IMG/VR virus record: IMGVR_UViG_3300048446_000089
Span: 1 to 26,304 of that record
Strand: one strand, 5' to 3'
Origin: a virus
Length of the DNA: 26,304 bases
In this document: piece after piece, positions 14,201-23,578 of the stretch
How the letters are laid out: every line of letters begins with the position of its first letter
Position numbering within the stretch: the stretch's first letter is position 1
Made by a program: the position numbers and the translations under genes
The notes under the pieces: model-generated
What the model saw: only the letters and a program-made list of their open reading frames with translations
What the model was told of the DNA's origin: nothing
Databases searched by the model: none

Positions 14201-15537
14201 CCCTCAGCAGGTTCAGCACCTGTGAAGGGGTTGCGAGTGAAAGCACCGTCATCACCTAGGTCTTCAATGGCTCGGTAGATACCACCGTTGAAGTCGTTAG
14301 GGAGCTGTCTAGCAGCAGGAGTGAAGTACTCAGGGAAGACATTAGCAATATCATCCCAAGTCACAGGGATACCCTTCTCGTATTGATCCATGACAGACCG
14401 ATAACGTTGGAAGTGAGTCTCGTCTCCAAGCTCCTTCAAGCGGTTAAAGACCTGCTTAGCACCAGGAGGTACATCAAAGATAGATGTCTCCTGTAGGCTC
14501 TTCTGAGAGGCCTCAACAAAGGCGTCTTCCTTAACATTGCGAGGCGCATCTACTGGGAGGTTACGCACAGCAGCCGCTCCAGCAAGATAGGCCCCAACAC
14601 CCCCAACGAAGCCGCCAAGACCGAAGCCCTCAAACATGTTCTTCAGAGCATTAGCATAAGGACCGTCACCATCATCTACGGCTAAAGCTGTTGTCCAAGT
14701 AGGAAGCCAGTCAGGAGCGTGTTCTTTGATGAGATTGGTGATGTTATCGTTACCACCCAACCCATCAATGAAGTCAGCGGCCATACCGTACATACCTTCT
14801 TTGGCAGCTGTAGAAGCAATGATCTTAACCTTCTGAGCCTTAGTTGTTGCAGCAGCCATCTTGCCACCAACACCAACAACACCCCTAAAGCCACCAGTAG
14901 CACCCATGATGAGAGCAAACTCACCAAAGCCTTGAGCAATCTTACCGATAGGAGTCTGGGCTCCTACCTCATCCTTACCAAGGTTCCACTGAGCCCACTC
15001 ATACTGACTGCTGAATGGGTTCTGCTTACCATCTTCTTCAGCCAGCCCCACAAGAGAGGGGATTGACTTGATGGTATCACCTAGGACTTCAGCAGCTCCA
15101 ATAGTCTGCTGCATAGCCCCTAGGCCTGAACCAGCTACTATGTTCGCGGGCTCAGCAATGATGTCAGTGACACCAGTCTGATCTTCTTCGCGTCCTGTTA
15201 CCTGCTTCTCGTTGATCTCCTCTCTGCTGAGTTGATCCCCTTGAAACGTGTTATCAATGGTATCTCTAAAGTCTCCCACAAGGGAGTCAATAGCGTTAGT
15301 AGCACCCCCAGAACCTTCACCACCACGTAGGGCATTGAAGGCATTCCCCAGGGATCCTAGGAGCCCCTCAGGCTCCGACTCCTCTTCAAGGGCAACCTCA
15401 TCAGGAGTCACTTCAAGAGCTTCATCCTCTTCCTCTTCAGGGGTCCAATCCAGGGTTTCCCCTTTGGGTATGTGTGAATAGTCCTCTGCACCAGCAAAGG
15501 CGGATTGTGTCGCTTGACTGAACTCTTGATCTTCCAT
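11221..15537 (-). CDS. Internal core / DNA ejection protein (gp16-like)
   Basis: The 1438-aa protein is the longest in the window and sits directly before the tail fiber gene, as T7 gene 16 (1318 aa) does. It begins with an acidic region (residues about 1-75, WTPEEEEDEALEVTPDEVAL). Gly/Ala-rich hydrophobic stretches at about 195-240 and 305-325 (GLGGFVGGVGAYLAGAAAV) could insert in membranes on ejection. Long helical regions follow. T7 gp16 has an N-terminal transglycosylase; I see no ESGG-type catalytic motif here. The murein-degrading activity seems to lie in the upstream gp15-like protein instead. The start is ATG at 15537, after GGTGA and a T6 run. Confidence 0.88.
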   Translation of the reverse strand: MEDQEFSQATQSAFAGAEDYSHIPKGETLDWTPEEEEDEALEVTPDEVALEEESEPEGLLGSLGNAFNALRGGEGSGGATNAIDSLVGDFRDTIDNTFQGDQLSREEINEKQVTGREEDQTGVTDIIAEPANIVAGSGLGAMQQTIGAAEVLGDTIKSIPSLVGLAEEDGKQNPFSSQYEWAQWNLGKDEVGAQTPIGKIAQGFGEFALIMGATGGFRGVVGVGGKMAAATTKAQKVKIIASTAAKEGMYGMAADFIDGLGGNDNITNLIKEHAPDWLPTWTTALAVDDGDGPYANALKNMFEGFGLGGFVGGVGAYLAGAAAVRNLPVDAPRNVKEDAFVEASQKSLQETSIFDVPPGAKQVFNRLKELGDETHFQRYRSVMDQYEKGIPVTWDDIANVFPEYFTPAARQLPNDFNGGIYRAIEDLGDDGAFTRNPFTGAEPAEGFAVAIDGASLKSMEPEAVQAFLQKHADVLSREDVYLGAWKAPDTGVVELELSRVVPDRAQAELLGQAFDQKGIYDVQGDNVIPTWGSDVLRESKNGHLKGPMAAPSPSKTTPDFTKAAGDSILTPRRGQQVKTATRSPLTKNRIENIKKGMGGDPNAINKKWFDSFIRANRVKVEEVANYLKISPREVGERALKLFNENIHLPYSEMNLPRMAFGEGQEILTDEGIVVVNGLIKALSSELHKEIKAVGDLGMEGIDNTIHTIDMVNTLGALIRTHHETASISGRMLYNHQIDLFGRKFKVPTMDQAKSDKLFETGMKKMDELLEALADGSPKARLKAQKMASQLALADGDPTKMRGIWDSFWVEGTNIAFRSFFNSLLSNTETHIVNGLSSATNAWLRPLAGALGTGDFRHMRAAQWNFKSNLDEAWSQAMMAWKTGEPVSDTSKKMTHGVGSEETVNALAVLKETAEVQGDKNLAMGVKMMEHMHGVVDNVIFSWPTKVMTTTDEFMKAWTARIEYQNRTFAQALEAGDDSGDALWNTFNSLLEKNRADAIDPKTGEILDPDVLAVAQEGNFQQALQGNAATLGAALGENPFLRIFFPFVKTGHNITVFGMEHTPILARLTSEYKAVMAGEDEWAKAVMRGRERIGFGLVGAAGMMYVTGNITGAPDPNKTQREIQARPPYSIKVGGKWIDYSRMAPFDFPLRFVATVGDAFSKGAMSEDQASYMMSYLAYTLTANLTQRSVTAGLRPLGILLNPQGNTAENIQATIAGIGNSFLPASSQRRQFNNIFRPYKMEFENQVARFADTFTFGAMGGGAIHYDMLDGTPVKNLNSGMNAVINPMNVHDRGTSPGRDWLEDIQYDKNMVFTTLGGIKLKPEHRSAISKKMGELGLGKALDELASNPKWEEDRALFIKLAQADKVEADYKQVYPFYDKTHQLIMDFRDRALDALQNDPEFEILADEIRYNQDQRRQTKFSSRGDNYLQELAEKHGIN

Positions 15538-15557
15538 AAAAAAGTCACCCGTAGGAG

Positions 15558-18500
15558 TTAGATTAACTGGCCATTAGATGGCTGTACTTGACTTGTTCCA
15601 TGGACAAAGGCGTACCTTTTACCACCAGGAACTTCAATAAGAAGACGGTGCGAACCCTCTCCTCTTGCTGAGTTGTCAACCCAGTTTTCAACCACTCTAG
15701 CCCCATTAGTCAGATAGATCTCTCTATTCTGCTGGTAGGACGCATAGTCGATCCCGTGGGATCCTCTGTTGCGGTGGTCTTGTTCGGTCTGTGTGACCTC
15801 CATAGCTTGTGATAGGGGAGCCAAGCCATCATTAGTAGCTACTGCCACATAACGATCTAGCTCTCCCCGCGTAAGTCTAATATTCCTATCACCATACAGT
15901 CCGCCAGGAGTAACTCCCTTGACGTCTAGGTGATCACCAGTTGAACCATAGCCAAGGGTTCCGGTGGTATAGACCTTACGTGGTTGATTGTTGCTGTTAG
16001 CTACCAACATAGCACGACCTGCTTGTCGTCCATAGCCATCCATGATTGCTGCTCGAATCTGCTGCTGACTTGAACGAGGGTTCATGACAGTCTGATAGGC
16101 ACGAGGATTGCTCACAAGGAGGGTTTCCATGATGTGAATAGGATCAGGCTGAGCACCATTAGGCCCGCCGAGCCAAGGGGCTGGAGGGAGTGGCTGCTGA
16201 GCAGCTTTATTCATCAACTGAATAGCACCTGGATCTTTCTCATTCACACCAACCCAAGCTGTTGGATTGACACGAAGGTAGTCAAGTGTGATGTAGTCTT
16301 GCATAGCCTTGTCGAACTTAGCATCCAAAGGAATACCAAGCTTCTGGACACGCTCTGCGAGTGTACTGTGGATGAACTGATAACGACCAGCAGCATGAAT
16401 GCGACCAGCAGCTCCATGTTGGAGAAGCTCGCCTACAGACATATCTGTCAGCTGTTTACCAAAGGTATCCTTGGCAGCACCTGAGCCATAAGCAACACGT
16501 CCCCCGTGGGAGCCGCCTTTGTTCATAGCATCATAACCCCAACCACCTGATTCAGGCTTAGCAATGCGATTAAGCACATCACGTTGGAGTTGACTCATAC
16601 CTCGGAGGCCTCCCTTGTTATCACCAGCAACATAGTTAACCTGAGTCAAGTTAGCTAGTTGCAGGGATGCTTTGGGGGGCACACCGTAGGTTTGGAATTC
16701 AGACATAGAAGTCCGAAGGTTAACTGGAGCAACATTGCGGAGTTCCTTTAAGCGTTCCTCACGCTGTTCAAGACGATAGGCACCAGTGAGAGCACCAAGA
16801 GAGCCATAGCCCTGTAGCCTCATCTGGTCATCAACAAGGGTCCTAGAAGAGATTCCAAGTTCACCAGCCATCTCAATGGTACGCACACTGGGCGCTTTAC
16901 CTCTTGACATAGCATCAGCGTCAGCTCGGAGATCTGTTGGACTGATAATGATGTCCCTGGTAGTCTGAACAGCGTTAGGGGTTTGACGGAGGGTTTTGAT
17001 CTCTTCTGGTGTGTGGGAAGAGTATCTACGAGCCTGTGACTTATCTAGGGTGATTGTCTTAGGCTTACCGGGTAATGGGGCCTGGAAGCCCTCAAACTTG
17101 CCACCCTCAGAAGCGTTGAGTCTGTACTCAGGCTTATTAAGTAGTTGCTTGATATAGGTATCAACCATCGTGGAAGGATCACCACCTGGGTTAGCCTTAG
17201 CCCAACCAGCCAACATCTTGGTTAGCTCATTGTTCATGTGACGAGCCCTGATCTTGATCTGAGCAGAGCTAGAACGTAACTCCTCATTAGATAGGGGAGC
17301 CCTCAAGGCACCATCAGGCTTGAACATGTTATTCTTGAGGTTGTTCTCCAGAGAAGACTCTAACCCCTTAGTTACCCCATTTGCCTGGGCAACATGCTCT
17401 TGACCAGCAGCGTTGGGCCCATACTCCTTATGCACTTCAGCAGAGATCTTACCCTCAGCAAGATAAGCATCCAGCTCATCCTGTGTATAGGGATCACCCG
17501 ACTTAGCACGTAGCTCGATGTCAGCCTCAAGGGAATCAATGATACCCAGGCCATTACCCATCAGCAGTTTAGCCTGTTTCAGGGCTTCTGTTGATCCATT
17601 CTGTTGTAGAGCAGCAATAGCAGCTGCCTTGTTCTCAGGGGTTGGGTTATCTAGATAGTCCTTGGAGATTTGTGCAATCTCATAGGTATCCTTGTTAGAC
17701 TCGTGAGTAAAGTCAGCCATAGCGGCCTTCTCTGCCTTATCAAGGGCATCACGAAGACGAGCCTGATAACGCTTATCAGCTCCAATGGTAGTACCACGGT
17801 TGCCGGGTTGTTGTTCAACCTGCATCAAGGCCCTGATACGACGAACCCCATCCACAGGATCGTTCTCATACTGCGTCAGGAGCCCCTCTAAGGCCCTTCG
17901 CTGTGTGAGTGGTGTACGGCCTGCTGAGCCATCAACTCCACTACTAGCAGCTGCCTCAGTGGCCTGTGCCCAAGCTTGATTAGGATCAAACTCCAGAGCT
18001 GCCATAGCAATGTTATCGGCCTCCTCTAGCTTAGCCACCTCTGTCTGCTCCCCAGCTCGTCTGGCAAACAGGTTAGAGATGACACCACTGGTGTTGCCTT
18101 GCATGGTCCTGGCAAGGTCTAGGAGGACCCTACGGTTACCCCCTGTTACACCCTTACCAAACTGTTTGTTTAAGCGGAATACCTCGGCAGTGATCTCCTC
18201 ATCAGATAAACCAGATAGGCTTAACTGACGAGTCTGCTCACGAAGCCAAGCCCCGTGCATTGCCTTAGCTTGGGAAGTGGTTCTCCTGATAGGAGCTTCC
18301 TGGTTATAGGTGGAGGAAGCAGTAAGCTGTTGAGCAGTGTTAATGTCACCACTAGCAGCTATATCACTACTAACCTCCCCAATAGCTTGAGACTCAGCTT
18401 GAACCTGATAGTTACGCTCCTCATTGGCTTCAATGGCATTCTCAGTTGATTCACTGAATCCACCTAAGCCTGCCTCCGCAATAATAGTATCTTCATATTC

Positions 18501-18860
18501 CTCTTGCTCTTTGACCTTCTGTCTCTGCTCGGCTTCAGCACCAAGCTTTTGAAGAGCACCAGCAGCTGTAGAGGAGAGCCCTGCAAGGCCCTTCATCAAG
18601 CTGAGGTTAGCATTAGCCTTTGAATGCTCCATGGTCATCCGGGCTTTCTCAATGGTTTGAGAGCCTTTAAGGATGCCAGTGTCAATCTGTTGTTGACGAG
18701 CTAGAGCACGGGACTTAACCTTCTCCTGCTCCATTGTGTTCTGGAGCTTGATCTGTTCCTGCTTTGTTGTGTCAATTGCTTTCTCAGCACCAAAGCCACG
18801 GGACTGTGCACTTCTTTCGTAGCCTCCTTCAAATTGAGGAGCATTGTAGATTCTTGCCAT
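15558..18860 (-). CDS. Internal core protein with lysozyme-like and M23-like domains (gp15-like)
   Basis: The 1100-aa protein occupies the T7 gene 15 position but is much longer (T7 gp15 is 747 aa). About the first 700 residues are helical, Gln/Ala/Glu-rich core sequence. A lysozyme/transglycosylase-like domain spans about 760-870: AKPESGGWGYDA carries the likely catalytic glutamate near 769, and AAGRYQFIHSTLAERVQKLG with MQDYITLDYL resembles the lambda-lysozyme fold. The last 130 residues look like an M23 (LytM) domain in altered order: STGDHLDVKG near 972, SHGIDYA near 1033, RYAFVHG near 1083. Two murein-cutting domains would open the cell wall during ejection. The ATG follows the upstream stop directly (TAAATG). 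Confidence 0.88.
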   Translation of the reverse strand: MARIYNAPQFEGGYERSAQSRGFGAEKAIDTTKQEQIKLQNTMEQEKVKSRALARQQQIDTGILKGSQTIEKARMTMEHSKANANLSLMKGLAGLSSTAAGALQKLGAEAEQRQKVKEQEEYEDTIIAEAGLGGFSESTENAIEANEERNYQVQAESQAIGEVSSDIAASGDINTAQQLTASSTYNQEAPIRRTTSQAKAMHGAWLREQTRQLSLSGLSDEEITAEVFRLNKQFGKGVTGGNRRVLLDLARTMQGNTSGVISNLFARRAGEQTEVAKLEEADNIAMAALEFDPNQAWAQATEAAASSGVDGSAGRTPLTQRRALEGLLTQYENDPVDGVRRIRALMQVEQQPGNRGTTIGADKRYQARLRDALDKAEKAAMADFTHESNKDTYEIAQISKDYLDNPTPENKAAAIAALQQNGSTEALKQAKLLMGNGLGIIDSLEADIELRAKSGDPYTQDELDAYLAEGKISAEVHKEYGPNAAGQEHVAQANGVTKGLESSLENNLKNNMFKPDGALRAPLSNEELRSSSAQIKIRARHMNNELTKMLAGWAKANPGGDPSTMVDTYIKQLLNKPEYRLNASEGGKFEGFQAPLPGKPKTITLDKSQARRYSSHTPEEIKTLRQTPNAVQTTRDIIISPTDLRADADAMSRGKAPSVRTIEMAGELGISSRTLVDDQMRLQGYGSLGALTGAYRLEQREERLKELRNVAPVNLRTSMSEFQTYGVPPKASLQLANLTQVNYVAGDNKGGLRGMSQLQRDVLNRIAKPESGGWGYDAMNKGGSHGGRVAYGSGAAKDTFGKQLTDMSVGELLQHGAAGRIHAAGRYQFIHSTLAERVQKLGIPLDAKFDKAMQDYITLDYLRVNPTAWVGVNEKDPGAIQLMNKAAQQPLPPAPWLGGPNGAQPDPIHIMETLLVSNPRAYQTVMNPRSSQQQIRAAIMDGYGRQAGRAMLVANSNNQPRKVYTTGTLGYGSTGDHLDVKGVTPGGLYGDRNIRLTRGELDRYVAVATNDGLAPLSQAMEVTQTEQDHRNRGSHGIDYASYQQNREIYLTNGARVVENWVDNSARGEGSHRLLIEVPGGKRYAFVHGTSQVQPSNGQLI

Positions 18861-19547
18861 TTAGCTCCAATTGTAAGCGGGGATACCAAGGTTGAGGTTC
18901 TCACCAACTCCACTCGGATCGGGTGTGAGGAGGGGAGCCTGGACTGTGGGCATGAGGTTACTGTAAGCGGTGTTGTGAGCTGACTTAGCCTGAGTATGAG
19001 CAATATCCATACCGATGCTGGCAGCCTGTTCAGCACCCCTCAGGGAAGCATTCTGCTCAGCAGTAGCAAATCCTTCTTGACGCTCAGCATCCAAGGCTAG
19101 GAGGCCGATAGACTGGCCTGTAGCTCCTGAGGCTAGGATCTTACCTCTAGCTCCAATAGACTTGGCATAGTTGGCCTGGGCCTTGAATGCAGCAGCTGAA
19201 CGAGCCTCATTAAGCTTGACCTGCTCCTGGGTGTAGGCCTTGTTAGCTGCTTCGTTGTTGTTGGTTATTTGTCTGTAGTAGGCGAGATGGTTGGCCTGTT
19301 GAGCCCTGGTCTCTCCAATATGCTTTTGAACCTGTGCGGTACGCTCTCTGAAGGCACTATTCTGTGCCTGAGCATATTGCATGTTCATATTCTGTTGAGC
19401 CTGCTGGGCTTGCATAGCCGCAGCTTGCTGTTGTTGAGCTGCCTGCTGCTGGCCCTGCATGATACCAAAGGCAGACGAGGCAAGTCCACCAATAGTACCA
19501 ATTGCAGACAGGGCTGGAGCAGCGGCTGCTAATGCTATGGCGCACAT
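18861..19547 (-). CDS. Internal virion protein (gp14-like)
   Basis: The 228-aa product corresponds to T7 gp14 (196 aa), which leaves the capsid and forms a channel in the outer membrane. Its N-terminus is hydrophobic and Ala/Gly-rich (LAAAAPALSAIGTIGGLASS at about residues 6-25), suited to membrane insertion. Then come a Gln/Ala-rich helix (residues about 33-60) and long charged helices (ARSAAAFKAQANYAKSIGAR), ending in a Pro-rich tail. The start overlaps the gp13-like gene by 13 nt, and the stop abuts the gp15-like start. Position and composition support the call; sequence identity to T7 is not evident by eye. Confidence 0.88.
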   Translation of the reverse strand: MCAIALAAAAPALSAIGTIGGLASSAFGIMQGQQQAAQQQQAAAMQAQQAQQNMNMQYAQAQNSAFRERTAQVQKHIGETRAQQANHLAYYRQITNNNEAANKAYTQEQVKLNEARSAAAFKAQANYAKSIGARGKILASGATGQSIGLLALDAERQEGFATAEQNASLRGAEQAASIGMDIAHTQAKSAHNTAYSNLMPTVQAPLLTPDPSGVGENLNLGIPAYNWS

Positions 19548-19993
19548 AGTTTTACGATCTCATAATAAGGTAGGTAGAGTGGTGCAGGTTGAAGCATACG
19601 AAGAGCCTTAAACCCTAACATCTTCAGTAGTTTGTGGTGAAATGTGTTTCTGACATCTGTATAGTTCCACAAAGTGTCATAGTTAGTCTCCTCCTTAGCT
19701 AACCACTTACGGGCTTGTCGGACAAAGGTTATGGGCTGTGTTTGGAGAGCTGGTGTACATAGCATCCAGATAATCCCACTTCTGGGCGTACCTGTTGGGC
19801 AGATACCAGCTACTCCGCAGATGTCACCGTCTCTGTTAAAGAAAGAAACAGCAACATCACTCAGAGCCACGGAGAAAGGCAGAGAGCCTAGGTTATGACC
19901 TAGACCCTCCAGCTCCATCTTATCCTCTGGTCGGATGTTCTTGGCAACCTCCAAGGCATCTTTGATTGTAGCCTTTTTGGTTGAGTAGTTCAT
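19535..19993 (-). CDS. gp13-like internal virion protein, GNAT-like fold
   Basis: The 152-aa protein sits between the tail tube B and gp14-like genes, the position of T7 gene 13 (138 aa). Its outline resembles a GNAT acetyltransferase: IKDALEVAKNIRPEDKMELE at the start, a central strand pair (VAGICPTGTPRSGIIWMLCT), and a late NTFHHKLLKMLGFKALR segment where acetyltransferases have their C-terminal helix and strand. The P-loop for acetyl-CoA (Q/RxxGxG/A) is not seen, so it may be a structural relic of the fold. In T7, gp13 is needed for morphogenesis. The start is ATG at 19993, seven bases after the upstream stop. Confidence 0.82.
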   Translation of the reverse strand: MNYSTKKATIKDALEVAKNIRPEDKMELEGLGHNLGSLPFSVALSDVAVSFFNRDGDICGVAGICPTGTPRSGIIWMLCTPALQTQPITFVRQARKWLAKEETNYDTLWNYTDVRNTFHHKLLKMLGFKALRMLQPAPLYLPYYEIVKLCAP

Positions 19994-20000
19994 GCGGTAA

Positions 20001-22979
20001 TTAGCGGAGTGTACGGACGCCTCTGTTGTTATAGGTGCCTTCCCAGCTGTATCCAGTGATGGAGGAGGGGAAAGGATCAGGGGCCTTGATAGTCAGTTGG
20101 GTGATGTTACCTGGAGAGAAGATCGGCATAGTTGCCTCTCCTATCTCAGCTACAGGGACTGCGTTGGCATCATAGATGTTGGCGGGGGTGATCTCAATGT
20201 TTTGAACAACATCATCATACCCAAGCCTAGAAAGGGTAACCTTGTATCGACCTGAGTAATACAAATCAAAGTGGACAAAGGAAACCATAGGGACGTTCAC
20301 CCTATCTGCCTTGTTGTCAGTTGTGAGGAAGATAGAAGGTAGTGAGACCACCGACTCATAACCACAACCCACAACATAGTCAGTATCAACCATATCCGTC
20401 CTCACCTCGGCATAGTGACCAGTACCGTCCTCTTGAACAACTAGGTCAATGAAACCACCAGCATTAAAACCAGTCGTTGTTATCAAGGTGTAGAGTTGAT
20501 CAGCTATGAATGTATCAGCGTTAAACCTAAGTAAGGAGACACTGGGCTTAGTTGGACTAACCTCAAGGGTTGTGTTGGAGTTCCCAAGAGCAATATCGAC
20601 CCTAGGTGAGAAGCTAGAGAATCCTACATCCAGGGGAGCCTGGCTAGGATCATCTGTCAGCTCTGACTTACACAGGATGAACTTGGAGCCGTCATACATG
20701 ACTGTGTAGAACAGGTCATCTTCAGCTGCAAACATCTTAATCTGAGCTGGGTACAGCCAGCGTGTCCAGCCTGCTAGTTGACGCTCATCACCATTGTTGA
20801 AGAACTTGAATACATAGACCTCATCAGTTCCCTCTCCATAGGCTATGAGGTTGTTATTAGGGAACACCTCACCCCATATAAAGGCTGGTGGTAGATACTC
20901 AGGAATGACCCTTGTAATATCTGCCACCTGGGGACGGTTCTCAACTGAGTCAACTGCCATCTCCATGACCTTGGAGTAGGTCTGGCTCTCTGAAATGAAG
21001 GAGATCGATACCCCGGAGTTCAAAGGGAGGACCTGAGAACGGTAGAAGTAGTTACTGATCTCAGTCATCTTCACAGTAGACGAAGAGAATGCAATTTCAT
21101 TTGACGCAAGGAGGAATTGACTCCTCTCTGCAAATAGAACTAAACCTTTTGGGGTTCCTACAACACCTTTTAGGATTGCAGGGATAGTTGAGGAGGCTGT
21201 AAGGTCGATAGGATCTGCATCAGAAATAGCGATAGCAGAAGTCTGGAAGAAGTTGAAGTAGTCTCCAGGTTGAGACATGATCACAGCATCTTCCGATAAG
21301 AAGCCTAGGCGGTTAGCAAAGAAGAAGAGGTTTGAAATACTCCTATCCACAAAAGAGGGTTCAGGGTTAGTTGTCTCATCCCCTACCTCTCTTCCAGCCC
21401 AACCACCAAACGCACTAGACGTATTCAGAGCATCCAACGTGAAGGAGCCATCAGCCTGCCGTATGAGGGCGTGAGGCATTGTTGAGCTGTTAACCGATGT
21501 CTTTATACCAGGAGCCACTGTCTCAGCCCAAGAGCCTGCTCCAGGGATACCAGGGGCCTCAGTCTCAAACTTGACGTAGTAGTCATCCGCTTCAGCCTCT
21601 TCAGTATTGTTAACCTTGACCACATAGCCATCAAAACATTGATTAGGCAGCTCTGCTACATCTCGGGCAATACCCTTGATGACAGTCATTGCCTTGTTAG
21701 TGACACCTCCCCTAACACCTAGGTTGAAGTCTCTCCCTGCTGTATTGGTGATCTTGATGATGTTACCAACAGTCTCAGCAGAGAAGTCTGCGATGGCATT
21801 AATACCAGTAGCCAGGTTAGCAACCACTTGACCAACGTCTAGGGTTCCTGCACTGGTATCAACAGGGGTTGTATAACTAGCTGAACCAGCACTGTTATAG
21901 GCATAGACGAAACGCTCCGCAGTGACACGGATTGTATAGGAACGTCCATTCAGACTTACGGTTGCAGTTTGGCCTACACGCCAGCCCACACCACCATTTA
22001 ATAGTTGCACGTCAACTCTATGCCGAGACATGTACTTGGCATCTGAGAAGGATCTTAGCTCCTCCTCTAGGACAAGTACCCTACCACCATAGTTGTCAGT
22101 GAGTTCCTGATCCACCCTGCTAGGTCTATCTTCCCACACAGAATCATAGACATCACACTTAAAGAGGGGGAACCCTGAGATCCAGTCACCCTTGAAGCCA
22201 TCAAACTGAGTCTTGGCCCGAGCCTCCTCTACGTTAGATGGTGGAGATACATAGCCGACTTTCTTGACCCGACGCTGGATGGAGTTACCACCCACCAGAT
22301 AAGGAGTACATTGATTAACTAATCTAAAAGATAGACCATTGGCTACTGTGAAAGTCTGGGCACCTGATTGAGCACAACTACCACCATCATCTAAGTCGTA
22401 TGAACCTGGGATAACTTCAATAGCTGTAGCTGAGTAGACCTTGTTAGGAGCAGCAGCACCGTCGTTAGATAGGTCAATGTTGTAAGTAGTGTTATAAGCT
22501 ACCTGATCAATGGCCACCAAAGCAGCTTTAGCCACAGCTGCACTGGTGTCCGTATTCATTGACACCTTGGCATTGGTGTTTGTGATTAGCGTGTAATCAG
22601 CCACAGAGATCTGTTCTACTGTGTTCTGATTAGCTCCACTAAAGTACGCACTGGCACTCTCACTGATAGTCACTGTTCGTTCAGTTCCATCATTCAGATC
22701 CCACACCCTCAGGGTTAGGGTTGGATTACTGAACATAGCTACAGCGTATCTTTCTTGGTTATCCCTAAAGATAGGGAACCAACGTGCATCAGCTGGTACA
22801 GGATCAGCCGAGGTGGCTAGGGTGTTAATGTACTTACTACCAGGCCTCTTACGGCAACCAAACGTAGGATCTAGGTAGACGTTATCAGCTGCTCTTACCT
22901 GGCCCGGCAGCTTCACTGGGTCTGGTTGTTGACTTACCCCACCTAGTAGGTTGGGGATTTTCTGGGAAACTGCTGCCAT
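20001..22979 (-). CDS. Tail tubular protein B / nozzle (gp12-like)
   Basis: The 992-aa protein is the T7 gp12 equivalent (794 aa), forming the tail nozzle below the adaptor ring. The N-terminus is highly typical: SQKIPNLLGGVSQQPDPVKL, then VRAADNVYLDPTFGCRKRPG. The rest is beta-rich, with RLGFLSEDAVIMSQPGDYFN near residue 560 and a long C-terminal beta region ending YSWEGTYNNRGVRTLR, all consistent with the family. It starts at the ATG at 22979, two bases after the stop of the adaptor gene, so the two are coupled. It is about 200 aa longer than in T7, probably from inserted beta domains in the first half. Confidence 0.96.
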   Translation of the reverse strand: MAAVSQKIPNLLGGVSQQPDPVKLPGQVRAADNVYLDPTFGCRKRPGSKYINTLATSADPVPADARWFPIFRDNQERYAVAMFSNPTLTLRVWDLNDGTERTVTISESASAYFSGANQNTVEQISVADYTLITNTNAKVSMNTDTSAAVAKAALVAIDQVAYNTTYNIDLSNDGAAAPNKVYSATAIEVIPGSYDLDDGGSCAQSGAQTFTVANGLSFRLVNQCTPYLVGGNSIQRRVKKVGYVSPPSNVEEARAKTQFDGFKGDWISGFPLFKCDVYDSVWEDRPSRVDQELTDNYGGRVLVLEEELRSFSDAKYMSRHRVDVQLLNGGVGWRVGQTATVSLNGRSYTIRVTAERFVYAYNSAGSASYTTPVDTSAGTLDVGQVVANLATGINAIADFSAETVGNIIKITNTAGRDFNLGVRGGVTNKAMTVIKGIARDVAELPNQCFDGYVVKVNNTEEAEADDYYVKFETEAPGIPGAGSWAETVAPGIKTSVNSSTMPHALIRQADGSFTLDALNTSSAFGGWAGREVGDETTNPEPSFVDRSISNLFFFANRLGFLSEDAVIMSQPGDYFNFFQTSAIAISDADPIDLTASSTIPAILKGVVGTPKGLVLFAERSQFLLASNEIAFSSSTVKMTEISNYFYRSQVLPLNSGVSISFISESQTYSKVMEMAVDSVENRPQVADITRVIPEYLPPAFIWGEVFPNNNLIAYGEGTDEVYVFKFFNNGDERQLAGWTRWLYPAQIKMFAAEDDLFYTVMYDGSKFILCKSELTDDPSQAPLDVGFSSFSPRVDIALGNSNTTLEVSPTKPSVSLLRFNADTFIADQLYTLITTTGFNAGGFIDLVVQEDGTGHYAEVRTDMVDTDYVVGCGYESVVSLPSIFLTTDNKADRVNVPMVSFVHFDLYYSGRYKVTLSRLGYDDVVQNIEITPANIYDANAVPVAEIGEATMPIFSPGNITQLTIKAPDPFPSSITGYSWEGTYNNRGVRTLR

Positions 22980-22981
22980 AA

Positions 22982-23578
22982 TTAGAATCTAATAGTAACA
23001 AAGGATGGACGATATGTTGGATAGTTCCTGTTATCAGCTGTACCGAGCATGTTGTAATCACCTTGATCGGTCTCATACTGGAGCATCGCAGCCCTGGCTA
23101 GCATCTCTTCACGCTCTCCAAACTTAACTTGCTCGGTAGAACCTACAGCTCTACCTGCAAACAGGTTAGCAGCTCTCATAGTGATGTAGGTAGCAAAGGC
23201 TTCAGGAATATCTTCAAACTCAAAGAGCCAAGTCACATCAAGGCTGAGCTTCTCAGTGAACTCATAGGAGTGAGCTCGTTTGTCATACAGCTTCCCTTGA
23301 CGTATGATCACATCAATGGTCTGTGGGTACTCAGTATCTAGAGACAGGACATTCTCAGGAATAACAACATAACCAGTAACTGGATCAGGGGTAAAGGGAT
23401 ACTCTTTCTCTGTATTGAATACCCAACCCTCAGCCTGGAGGGTACGACTGACTTCATCAATAGTATTGGAAGCCATCGTAACCATAGGGTTATCGTTATC
23501 AATGGTCGATACTGGAGCCATGCCAATATTGGACAGGACAATGTTAACAGCTGATAGTTTAGTTAATTTAGAAACCAT
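22982..23578 (-). CDS. Tail tubular protein A / adaptor (gp11-like)
   Basis: The 198-aa protein matches T7 gp11 (196 aa), which forms the ring joining portal and tail nozzle. It has the typical helical N-terminus (LSAVNIVLSNIGMAPVSTID), then VSRTLQAEGWVFNTEKEYPF, and a C-terminal helix after YITMRAANLFAGRAVGS. The ATG at 23578 overlaps the last 11 nt of the HNH gene. AAGGAG lies nine bases upstream, inside the HNH coding sequence, so it has its own ribosome-binding site. In T7 this gene also follows the capsid gene and its terminator; here the HNH gene is wedged in between. Confidence 0.95.
   Translation of the reverse strand: MVSKLTKLSAVNIVLSNIGMAPVSTIDNDNPMVTMASNTIDEVSRTLQAEGWVFNTEKEYPFTPDPVTGYVVIPENVLSLDTEYPQTIDVIIRQGKLYDKRAHSYEFTEKLSLDVTWLFEFEDIPEAFATYITMRAANLFAGRAVGSTEQVKFGEREEMLARAAMLQYETDQGDYNMLGTADNRNYPTYRPSFVTIRF

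Noticed and set aside
11221-15537. Transglycosylase domain expected in the gp16-like protein
   Set aside because: I found no ESGG-type catalytic motif in its N-terminal region; the lysozyme-like motif is in the gp15-like protein.
15538-15557. T6 run before the gp16-like start as a terminator
   Set aside because: No stable stem precedes the T run on the minus strand; it is part of the ribosome-binding region.
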